Source of the DNA: Frankiales bacterium
GTDB taxonomy: Bacteria > Actinomycetota > Actinomycetes > JAFAQI01
NCBI GenBank assembly: GCA_019246495.1
Contig: JAFAQI010000539.1
Coordinates: 1 to 13,383, forward strand
Direction: 5' to 3'
Length of the DNA stretch: 13,383 bases
Numbering within the stretch: the stretch's first letter is position 1; every line of letters starts with the position of its first letter. Positions 1 through 5,454 of the stretch are shown here, in pieces. A program made the translations under genes and the position numbers. Under the pieces are notes generated by a model. The model had not been told where the DNA came from. It worked only from the letters and a program-made list of their open reading frames with translations, and ran no database searches.

Positions 1-156
1 ACTCCGTTGTGGCACGGCGTCTCGCTTTGCCGCGACCTTGCGCTGGGACGCGGCACCGCGGCGGGGATGCTCGGCCACGCCGCGTACCTCGTCGCGATGG
101 CCCTCATCGGTGTCGTGCTGGCGCAGCGCTCGTATCAGCGGCGGCTGCAATGGTGA
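1..156 (+). CDS. ABC-2 type transporter permease, C-terminal fragment
   Basis: Only the last 51 codons are inside the window (frame 1, stop TGA at 154-156). The visible part starts [16 protein letters not shown] and ends in a hydrophobic helix ([12 protein letters not shown]) followed by a basic tail. It closely parallels the end of the next gene, which reads [17 protein letters not shown], so the two are tandem paralogues. ABC-2 (NodJ/daunorubicin-type) permeases form the membrane channel of exporters driven by a separate ATPase, here presumably encoded further left. The stop codon overlaps the start of the next gene, which indicates translational coupling in one operon. Substrate unknown. 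The family call rests mainly on similarity to the complete neighbour. Confidence 0.8.
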   Translation, partial: TPLWHGVSLCRDLALGRGTAAGMLGHAAYLVAMALIGVVLAQRSYQRRLQW

Positions 157-959
157 CCAGCGCGATCCTGGTCGCCCGGCCGCCGACCGTGGCCCGGCCG
201 TTCGGCCGTGCCGCGCGGATGTTCGAGCGCAACGTCACCGTCTATCGGTCGAGCTGGTTCGTCCTCGTCTCCGGGTTGCTCGAGCCGCTGCTCTACCTCG
301 GCTCGGTCGGCGTCGGTTTCGGGAAGCTCGTGGGCACGCTGCCCTACGACGGGCACCGGGTCGGTTACGCGCAGTTCGTTGCGCCCGCACTACTCGCGAC
401 GTCGGCGATGAACGGGGCGATCGTCGACGCGACGTTCGGCGTCTTTCACAAGCTCAAGCACATGAAGGTGTACGACGCGGTGCTGGCGACACCGGTTGGC
501 GCGACCGACATCGCGATCGGCGAGGTCGCCTGGTCACTCGCCCGCGGTCTCATCTACGCGCTCGCGTTCCTGGTCGTCGCCGCGGCGTTCGGCGACATCC
601 AGTCCTGGTGGGCGCTGCTCGCGCTGCCCGCGTCGCTGCTGATCGGGCTGTGCTTCGCCGGTGTCGGCACGGCAGCGACGACCTACATGCGGTCGTGGCA
701 GGACTTCGACCTCGTCCAGCTCGCAATCCTGCCGCTGTTCCTCTTCTCCGCGACGTTCTACCCGTTGTCGACGTATCCGTCCGGCGTCCGCTGGGGCGTC
801 GAGGTGACGCCGCTCTACCACGGTGTTGCGCTGCTCCGGCAGCTCACGCTGGGCGGGCTCAACTCGTCGATCCTCGGCCACGTCGCCTACCTCCTCGCCC
901 TCGGCGTCGCCGGCGTGGTGATCGCCGGCCGCCGGCTCGAGCAGCGTCTGCTTCGCTGA
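150..959 (+). CDS. ABC-2 type transporter permease (NodJ/daunorubicin-exporter-like)
   Basis: A 269-residue integral membrane protein. The start is the ATG at 150, which overlaps the previous gene's stop (ATGGTGA); a longer reading frame runs upstream but only through that gene's coding sequence, and the GTG at 153 is an alternative. A cytoplasmic N-terminal stretch of about 35 residues leads into roughly six hydrophobic segments (first near residues 36-56). The central [18 protein letters not shown] region and the final [13 protein letters not shown] region are typical of ABC-2 permeases of the NodJ/DrrB type. It should pair with an ATPase subunit, not visible here, to export lipids, polysaccharides or drugs; the substrate cannot be read from sequence. 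Together with the upstream fragment it forms a two-permease set, possibly a heterodimer. It ends 32 bp before leuB, which has its own promoter-like sequence, so the two are probably functionally unrelated. Confidence 0.88.
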   Translation: MVTSAILVARPPTVARPFGRAARMFERNVTVYRSSWFVLVSGLLEPLLYLGSVGVGFGKLVGTLPYDGHRVGYAQFVAPALLATSAMNGAIVDATFGVFHKLKHMKVYDAVLATPVGATDIAIGEVAWSLARGLIYALAFLVVAAAFGDIQSWWALLALPASLLIGLCFAGVGTAATTYMRSWQDFDLVQLAILPLFLFSATFYPLSTYPSGVRWGVEVTPLYHGVALLRQLTLGGLNSSILGHVAYLLALGVAGVVIAGRRLEQRLLR

Positions 960-978
960 GGCGAACGGACTCGCCGGT

Positions 979-984
979 TAGCCT
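979..984 (+). promoter_or_regulatory. Candidate -10 element (TAGCCT) for leaderless leuB mRNA
   Basis: TAGCCT fits the actinobacterial TANNNT -10 pattern and lies 7 nt before the leuB GTG, so transcription would begin at or next to the start codon. No Shine-Dalgarno sequence precedes leuB, in agreement. I see no convincing -35 box. Confidence 0.45.
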
Positions 985-991
985 CGTCGCC

Positions 992-2038
992 GTGACAGAC
1001 ACGCTTCGGCTCGCGGTGATCCCGGGCGACGGCATCGGGTCCGAGGTCGTCGCCGAGGGCCTGAAGGTCCTCGACGCAGTCCTCGCGCTCGACGGCGACA
1101 AGGTCGACGCGACGTCGTACGACCTCGGTGCCGCGCGGTGGCACCGCACCGGCGAGACGCTGCCCGACAGCGTCCTGGCGGAGCTCCGCGGGCACGACGC
1201 GATCCTGCTCGGCGCGGTCGGCGACCCGAGCGTGCCGTCCGGTGTGCTGGAACGCGGGCTGCTGCTCAAGCTGCGCTTCGCGTTCGACCACGCGGTGAAC
1301 CTGCGGCCGGTGAAGCTCTATCCCGGCGTCAGCACCCCGTTGCGGGACGCCGGGCCGGATGACATCGACATCGTCGTCGTGCGGGAGGGCACCGAGGGCC
1401 CGTACGCCGGAGTCGGCGGCGCACTTCGTCATGACACGGCTCAGGAGGTCGCCACCGAGAACAGCGTGAACACCCGGTGGGGCGTCGAGCGGGTGGTGCG
1501 TGACGCGTTCCGCCGCGCAACTGCGCGACCACGTCGCAAGCTGACGCTAGTGCACAAGACCAACGTGCTGACCCACGCCGGCTCGCTGTGGTCGCGCACG
1601 GTCGACGCGGTCGCGCCGGAGTTTCCGGACGTCACGGTCGACTACGCCCACGTCGACGCCGCCTGCCTTTACTTCGTCACGCAACCCGCGCGGTTCGACG
1701 TGGTCGTCACGGACAACTTGTTCGGCGACATCGTCACCGACCTCGGCGCGGCGATCGCCGGCGGCATCGGCCTCGCGGCCAGCGGCAACCTCAACGTCGA
1801 CGGCACGGCGCCCAGCATGTTCGAGCCCGTCCACGGAAGCGCACCCGACATCGCCGGCCAGGGTCTCGCCGACCCCACAGCGACCGTGCTGTCGGTGGCG
1901 ATGCTGCTCGAGCACACCGGCCGGCCGGCGGCGGCCCAGCGGGTGGAGCAGGCCGTCGCGGCCGACCTCGCCGAGCGTGGCGACAGCCGCCGGTCGACCT
2001 CCGCGGTGGGCGACGCGCTCGTCAGCCGACTCGGCTGA
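992..2038 (+). CDS. leuB: 3-isopropylmalate dehydrogenase
   Basis: A 348-residue cytoplasmic enzyme of normal length. It oxidises and decarboxylates (2R,3S)-3-isopropylmalate with NAD+ to 2-oxoisocaproate, the third step of leucine synthesis. The N-terminus ([19 protein letters not shown]) matches the beta-decarboxylating dehydrogenase family. Visible motifs are the substrate-binding Arg stretch around [20 protein letters not shown] with catalytic Tyr138, VHKTNV with catalytic Lys189, and metal-binding Asp222, Asp246 and Asp250 (in HVDA and NLFGDIVTD). The C-terminal [14 protein letters not shown] segment is the cofactor loop. GTG at 992 is the start because the family N-terminus begins there; the open frame extends far upstream only inside the permease gene. 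ilvE follows after 16 bp. leuC lies at the right edge of the window, about 11 kb away, so the leu genes are dispersed, as is usual in actinobacteria. Confidence 0.96.
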   Translation: MTDTLRLAVIPGDGIGSEVVAEGLKVLDAVLALDGDKVDATSYDLGAARWHRTGETLPDSVLAELRGHDAILLGAVGDPSVPSGVLERGLLLKLRFAFDHAVNLRPVKLYPGVSTPLRDAGPDDIDIVVVREGTEGPYAGVGGALRHDTAQEVATENSVNTRWGVERVVRDAFRRATARPRRKLTLVHKTNVLTHAGSLWSRTVDAVAPEFPDVTVDYAHVDAACLYFVTQPARFDVVVTDNLFGDIVTDLGAAIAGGIGLAASGNLNVDGTAPSMFEPVHGSAPDIAGQGLADPTATVLSVAMLLEHTGRPAAAQRVEQAVAADLAERGDSRRSTSAVGDALVSRLG

Positions 2039-2042
2039 GCCT

Positions 2043-2048
2043 TACCCT
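2043..2048 (+). promoter_or_regulatory. Candidate -10 element (TACCCT) for leaderless ilvE mRNA
   Basis: TACCCT sits exactly 6 nt before the ilvE ATG, within the 16-bp leuB-ilvE gap, and there is no Shine-Dalgarno sequence. The same hexamer at the same distance precedes the FAH-family gene at 8221. A clear -35 is not visible, so ilvE may be expressed both from leuB read-through and from this site. Confidence 0.5.
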
Positions 2049-2054
2049 CTGTCC

Positions 2055-3134
2055 ATGGGACTGCAGTTCGTGGTCGAGCCGACCGCCACGCCGACGAGCG
2101 CCGACGCTCTCGCCGAGATCCTCGCCGCCCCGGGGTTCGGCAAGCACTTCACCGACCACATGGCCACGGCGACCTGGACCGCTGATGACGGTTGGCACGA
2201 CGCGCGCATCCGTCCCTACGGCCCGCTGCAGCTCGACCCGGCGACGCACGTCTTCCACTACGGCCAGACCATCTTCGAAGGCTTCAAGGCCTATCACCAG
2301 CCGGACGGGACCATCGCGACGTTCCGCCCCGCGGCGAACGGTGAGCGGTTCGTGCGGTCGGCCGCGCGCATGGCCCTTCCCGCGCTGCCCGTCGAAGACT
2401 TCGTGACGGCTGCGGACCTGCTCATCCGGCAGGACGCGGCGTGGGTGCCGACCGACCCCGAGACGAGCCTCTACCTCCGGCCATTCATGATCGCGACCGA
2501 GGTCGGTCTCGGCGTGCGCCCGGCAAGCGAGGTGACGTTCCTCGTCATCGCGTCGCCCGCCGCGTCGTACTTCGGTGCCGTCGTACGGCCCGTGACGATC
2601 TGGCTGTCCGAGGACTACTCCCGCGCCGCACCGGGCGGCACCGGCGCGGCGAAGTGCGGCGGCAACTACGCCGCGAGCCTCGTCGCGCAGCAGGAGGCCA
2701 TCGCCAACGGCTGCGACCAGGTCGTCTTCCTCGACGCGGTCGAGCGTCGGTGGGTCGAAGAGCTCGGCGGGATGAACATCTTCTTCGTGCTCGACGACGG
2801 CACGCTCGTCACACCTGAGTTGACCGGCAGCATTCTCGAAGGCGTCACCCGCGACACCGTGCTGACGATCGCGAAGGAGCTCGGCCACGAGGTCGAGGAG
2901 CGGCGCGTCGACGTCGACGAATGGCGCAAGGGCGCCGAGACCGGCCGGATCACCGAGGTCTTCGCCTGCGGCACTGCGGCGGTCGTCACGTCCCTCGGCT
3001 CGCTGCGCTGGCGCGGCGGCGAGGTGACGATGCCGGCCGAGATGCCCGTCGCCCAGCGGGTCCGCGACACGCTCGTCGGCATCCAACACGGCCTTCTTCC
3101 CGATCCGCACGGCTGGCTGCATCGCGTCCCCTGA
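2055..3134 (+). CDS. ilvE: Branched-chain-amino-acid aminotransferase
   Basis: A 359-residue PLP-dependent (fold type IV) aminotransferase that makes or degrades Leu, Ile and Val by exchange with glutamate/2-oxoglutarate. The length and the N-terminal extension before FGKHFTDHM fit the longer actinobacterial/eukaryotic-type IlvE rather than the shorter E. coli type. Key signals are HYGQTIFEGFKAY near residue 75, the PLP lysine in GAAKCGGNYAAS (Lys200), EELGGMNIFFV, GSILEGVTRDTVL and EVFACGTAAVV. ATG at 2055 gives the expected N-terminus MGLQFVVEP. It lies between leuB and the CBS-domain gene, in keeping with a branched-chain amino acid cluster. The downstream gap to the CBS gene is 28 bp. No unusual residues noted. 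Confidence 0.96.
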   Translation: MGLQFVVEPTATPTSADALAEILAAPGFGKHFTDHMATATWTADDGWHDARIRPYGPLQLDPATHVFHYGQTIFEGFKAYHQPDGTIATFRPAANGERFVRSAARMALPALPVEDFVTAADLLIRQDAAWVPTDPETSLYLRPFMIATEVGLGVRPASEVTFLVIASPAASYFGAVVRPVTIWLSEDYSRAAPGGTGAAKCGGNYAASLVAQQEAIANGCDQVVFLDAVERRWVEELGGMNIFFVLDDGTLVTPELTGSILEGVTRDTVLTIAKELGHEVEERRVDVDEWRKGAETGRITEVFACGTAAVVTSLGSLRWRGGEVTMPAEMPVAQRVRDTLVGIQHGLLPDPHGWLHRVP

Positions 3135-3162
3135 GTCGATACGCTGCCGGCAGGAGGCAGCG

Positions 3163-3546
3163 ATGCAGGTCCGTGACGCCATGAGCACCGACGTCCTCAC
3201 CGTGGGACCGAGCCACACCCTGCGCGAGGCGGCGGCCCGGATGTCGAGCCGCAAGGTCGGCGCCGTCGTGGTCATGAACCCCGATCACGACCAGCCGGGG
3301 ATCCTGACCGAGCGCGACGTGCTCGACGCGGTGGGGACCGGCCAGGACGTCGACGTCGAGAAGGTCGGCGACCACCTCACCAGTGACATCGTCGTCGCCT
3401 CGCCAGATTGGCCGCTGCCGAAGGCCGCCGCGACCATGGTCTCCGGCGGCTTCCGTCACCTCGTGGTGTGCGACGGTCCGGAGGTCGTGGGTGTGCTCTC
3501 GGTCCGCGACATCGTCCGCGTCTCGACATCCGAGACAGTGTCTTGA
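3163..3546 (+). CDS. Double CBS-domain protein
   Basis: A 127-residue cytoplasmic protein made almost entirely of two CBS domains (about residues 1-58 and 65-120), which pack as a Bateman module. Each ends in the ligand-binding signature: GILTERDVL (46-54) and GVLSVRDIV (110-118), with Asp52 and Asp116 in the ribose-binding position. CBS pairs generally bind AMP, ATP, SAM or related adenosyl ligands and act as energy or metabolite sensors. No enzymatic or DNA-binding domain is attached, so it probably works through a partner. An AGGAGG at 3152-3157, 5 nt before the ATG, supports the start; TACGCT at 3140-3145 could be a -10 element. It sits between ilvE and the cimA leader, so a role linked to branched-chain amino acid metabolism is possible but only inferred from position. 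Its stop overlaps an ATG (TGATG at 3544-3548). Confidence 0.9.
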   Translation: MQVRDAMSTDVLTVGPSHTLREAAARMSSRKVGAVVVMNPDHDQPGILTERDVLDAVGTGQDVDVEKVGDHLTSDIVVASPDWPLPKAAATMVSGGFRHLVVCDGPEVVGVLSVRDIVRVSTSETVS

Positions 3547-3571
3547 TGGGCGGAACCCGGTGGCGCAGACT
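3543..3571 (+). promoter_or_regulatory. Candidate promoter for the cimA leader transcript
   Basis: TTGATG (3543-3548) and CAGACT (3566-3571) are spaced by 17 bp. Transcription would start near 3578, only a few nucleotides before the leader-peptide ATG at 3582. The -35 overlaps the stop codon of the CBS gene. Both hexamers are imperfect, so read-through from upstream genes is the alternative. Confidence 0.4.
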
Positions 3572-3581
3572 CGACGCCGAC

Positions 3582-3623
3582 ATGACCATCCACCGGATCA
3601 TCATCGCCAGGCGCGTCGGCTGA
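3582..3623 (+). CDS. Isoleucine-rich attenuation leader peptide of cimA
   Basis: A 13-codon ORF, MTIHRIIIARRVG, too short for normal gene calling. Four of 13 residues are Ile, three of them consecutive (ATC ATC ATC at 3597-3605). Its stop codon lies in the loop of a 10-bp hairpin, and a strong intrinsic terminator follows 17 nt later, immediately before the cimA ribosome binding site. This is the layout of amino acid attenuation leaders, with isoleucine as the sensed residue, which fits citramalate synthase as entry enzyme of an isoleucine pathway. No Shine-Dalgarno precedes ATG 3582, so the leader may be leaderless. A longer in-frame version starts at ATG 3546, overlapping the CBS stop, and would give 25 residues by translational coupling. 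That the peptide is translated is inference; the codon run and RNA structures are seen. Confidence 0.75.
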   Translation: MTIHRIIIARRVG

Positions 3624-3640
3624 GCTTCCCGCCGACGCGC

Positions 3641-3677
3641 AACCCCTCGCTGGTCATCAGCGGAGGGGTTTTTTCTT
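3641..3677 (+). terminator. Intrinsic (rho-independent) terminator upstream of cimA
   Basis: Left arm AACCCCTCGCTG (3641-3652), loop GTCAT, right arm 3658-3670 with one unpaired G, giving a 12-bp GC-rich stem, followed by a T-tract through 3677. It lies just before the cimA ribosome binding site (GAGAGGA, 3678-3684), so it must be conditional if cimA is to be expressed. Confidence 0.88.
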
Positions 3678-3689
3678 GAGAGGACCGCA

Positions 3690-5297
3690 ATGACGACCGA
3701 GGTGCCCCCGGCGTACGACGCCGAGGCCTTGCACGTCTATGACACGACGCTGCGCGACGGCAGCCAGCGCGAAGGCCTGTCGCTGTCGGTCGAGGACAAG
3801 CTCGCGGTCGCGGCTCATCTCGACGACCTCGGTGTCGGGTTCATCGAGGGCGGTTGGCCCGGCGCGAACCCGAAGGACGCGGCGTTCTTCCGCCGCGCGG
3901 CCGACGGCGAGCTGCGGCTCCGGCATGCCCAGCTTGCGGCGTTTGGCGCGACGCGCAAGGCCGGCGTCAAGGCGGCTGACGACCCGCAGGTGCAGGCGCT
4001 GCTCGACGCACGGACGCCGGTCGTGACGCTCGTCGCCAAGTCACACACTGGACACGTCGAGCGGGCGCTGCGGACCACGCTCGACGAGAACCTCGCGATG
4101 ATCCGCGACACGGTCGCCTTCCTGCGGGCCGAAGGTCGCCGGGTGTTCCTGGACGCGGAACACTTCTTCGACGGCTACGCACTCGACCGCGACTACGCAC
4201 TGGCGGTCGTTCGCACGGCGTACGACGCAGGCGCCGACGTCGTCGCGTTGTGCGACACCAACGGCGGGATGCTGCCCGGCCGGCTCGCCGACATCGTCGC
4301 CGAGCTCGCGGCCGAGGGAATGCGCGTCGGCATCCATGCGCACAACGACACGTCCTGTGCGGTGGCCAACTCGCTCGCGGCCATCGCCGCCGGTGCGACG
4401 CACGTGCAGGGCACCGCCAACGGCTATGGCGAACGCGCCGGCAACGCCGACCTGTTCGCCGTCGTCGCCGGACTCGAGGTGAAGCTCGACCGTCGGGTGC
4501 TTCCGCCGGGAACGCTCGCCGATCTCGTCCGCGTCAGTCATGCCATCGCGGAGCTCGCCAACATCGCGCCGGACCCGCATCAGCCGTGGGTCGGCGCGAG
4601 CGCCTTTGCGCACAAGGCCGGGCTGCACGCGTCCGCGCTCAAGGTGGATCCGGATCTCTACCAGCACACCGATCCGGCCGTCGTGGGCAACGACATGCGG
4701 GTGCTCGTGTCCGAGCTCGCCGGTCGCGCTTCGGTCGAGCTCAAGGCACGCGCGCTCGACATCGCGGTCGACCGGGAGACGGTCGGCCGGGTCATCGACC
4801 GCGTGAAGGAGATGGAGGCCGCCGGCTACTCCTTCGAGGCGGCGGAGGCGTCGTTCGAGCTCCTGCTTCGTGAGGAGGTCGACGGCGTGCGGCCGCGGTT
4901 CTTCGAGCTGGAGTCATACCGCGTCATCACGGAGAGCCGCCCCGCCGGCGACGGAAGCGAAGAGATGACCCACGTGTCGGAGGCCACGGTCAAGCTGCAC
5001 GCCAAGGGGGAGCGGATGGTCGCGACCGGCGAGGGCAACGGACCGGTCAACGCACTCGACCGGGCCCTGCGCCAGGCGTTGGAGCGGGTGCATCCGCACC
5101 TCGCCACGTTCGAGCTCGTGGACTACAAGGTGCGCATCCTCGAGGGCGCACACGGCACCGGCGCCGTGACGCGCGTCCTCGTCCGGACCTCGGACGGCCG
5201 GACCGAGTGGGACACCGTCGGCGTCGACGAGAACGTCATCGCCGCGTCCTGGCAGGCCCTCGACGACGCCTACACATTTGGGCTCTTGCGCCGCTGA
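3690..5297 (+). CDS. cimA: Citramalate synthase
   Basis: A 535-residue enzyme of the alpha-isopropylmalate/homocitrate synthase superfamily. It condenses pyruvate with acetyl-CoA to (R)-citramalate, the first step of threonine-independent isoleucine synthesis; LeuC/LeuD and LeuB then usually carry the product to 2-oxobutyrate. The N-terminal HMGL-like TIM barrel contains YDTTLRDGSQREG (Arg22, Asp23), GWPGANPKD, CDTNGGMLPG and the metal-binding HAHND (His216, His218). The C-terminal LeuA-type regulatory domain (roughly residues 405-530) normally binds the feedback inhibitor, here expected to be isoleucine. GWPGANPKD and the overall length favour the CimA subgroup over 2-isopropylmalate synthase, though some actinobacterial members carry looser names. 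ATG 3690 has a GAGAGGA site 5 nt upstream. The Ile leader and terminator in front indicate attenuation. The last codons lie in a tandem repeat that continues downstream. Confidence 0.9.
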   Translation: MTTEVPPAYDAEALHVYDTTLRDGSQREGLSLSVEDKLAVAAHLDDLGVGFIEGGWPGANPKDAAFFRRAADGELRLRHAQLAAFGATRKAGVKAADDPQVQALLDARTPVVTLVAKSHTGHVERALRTTLDENLAMIRDTVAFLRAEGRRVFLDAEHFFDGYALDRDYALAVVRTAYDAGADVVALCDTNGGMLPGRLADIVAELAAEGMRVGIHAHNDTSCAVANSLAAIAAGATHVQGTANGYGERAGNADLFAVVAGLEVKLDRRVLPPGTLADLVRVSHAIAELANIAPDPHQPWVGASAFAHKAGLHASALKVDPDLYQHTDPAVVGNDMRVLVSELAGRASVELKARALDIAVDRETVGRVIDRVKEMEAAGYSFEAAEASFELLLREEVDGVRPRFFELESYRVITESRPAGDGSEEMTHVSEATVKLHAKGERMVATGEGNGPVNALDRALRQALERVHPHLATFELVDYKVRILEGAHGTGAVTRVLVRTSDGRTEWDTVGVDENVIAASWQALDDAYTFGLLRR

Positions 5298-5360
5298 CGC
5301 GGATCGCGGGTGGATTACTGCCCGCTGACGCGGATCGCGGGTGGGCTCTTGCCCCGCTGA
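5280..5360 (+). repeat. Degenerate 31-32 bp tandem repeat spanning the 3' end of cimA
   Basis: Two full copies (5280-5311 and 5312-5342) and a partial third (5343-5360). The core from 5291 to 5313 is repeated exactly at 5322-5344 (23 bp, offset 31). GGGCTCTTGCGCCGCTGA, which encodes the end of cimA, recurs at 5343-5360 with one change. The repeat occupies nearly half of the 157-bp cimA to 5455 gap. No T-tract follows, so it is not an obvious terminator. The remainder, 5361-5440, shows no clear feature. Confidence 0.85.
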
Positions 5361-5454
5361 GCGTCACCGGGGAGGGACATTTCCGTCGCGCGGCGAATCC
5401 TTTGGGTGATCTCGCTCGTTGAAGCGGCGACCCCCCAGCGCCAGGAGGACTCCC

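Larger units (their letters stand above)
3582..3677 (+). promoter_or_regulatory. Predicted isoleucine-responsive transcription attenuator of cimA
   Basis: Three elements occur in order. First is the Ile-run leader ORF. Second is a perfect 10-bp inverted repeat, GCGCGTCGGC (3611-3620) and GCCGACGCGC (3631-3640), with a 10-nt loop holding the leader stop codon. Third is the terminator at 3641-3677. A candidate antiterminator pairs 3623-3632 with 3660-3670 (about 10 bp with wobbles and one bulge) and would take the right arm of the terminator. A ribosome stalled on the Ile codons would block the first hairpin and free this pairing; a ribosome reaching the stop codon would cover it and allow termination. 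The mechanism is inferred by analogy with known leader-peptide attenuators. Confidence 0.72.

Noticed and set aside
9..149. N-terminal extension of the complete ABC permease frame upstream of ATG 150.
   Set aside because: It overlaps the coding end of the preceding paralogous permease in another frame, and the Arg/Pro-rich translation does not resemble the family.
2022..3275. A 417-codon open frame on the minus strand opposite ilvE, and similar long antisense frames (5236-6546, 7945-9108, 8825-10294, 12337-13050).
   Set aside because: They mirror well-supported genes, have no family-like motifs and arise from the rarity of stops in high-GC antisense frames.
3546..3689. T-box or metabolite riboswitch upstream of cimA.
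   Set aside because: The leader is short and has no T-box core or recognisable aptamer; the Ile-codon ORF with hairpins explains it better.
5372..5400. Possible ECF-sigma-type promoter (GGGAC ... CGAAT) before the secreted-protein gene.
   Set aside because: Spacing and match are too loose to distinguish from chance in GC-rich DNA.
5298..5454. Intrinsic terminator downstream of cimA within the repeats.
   Set aside because: CCCGC...GCGGG pairings exist but are weak and no T-tract follows.
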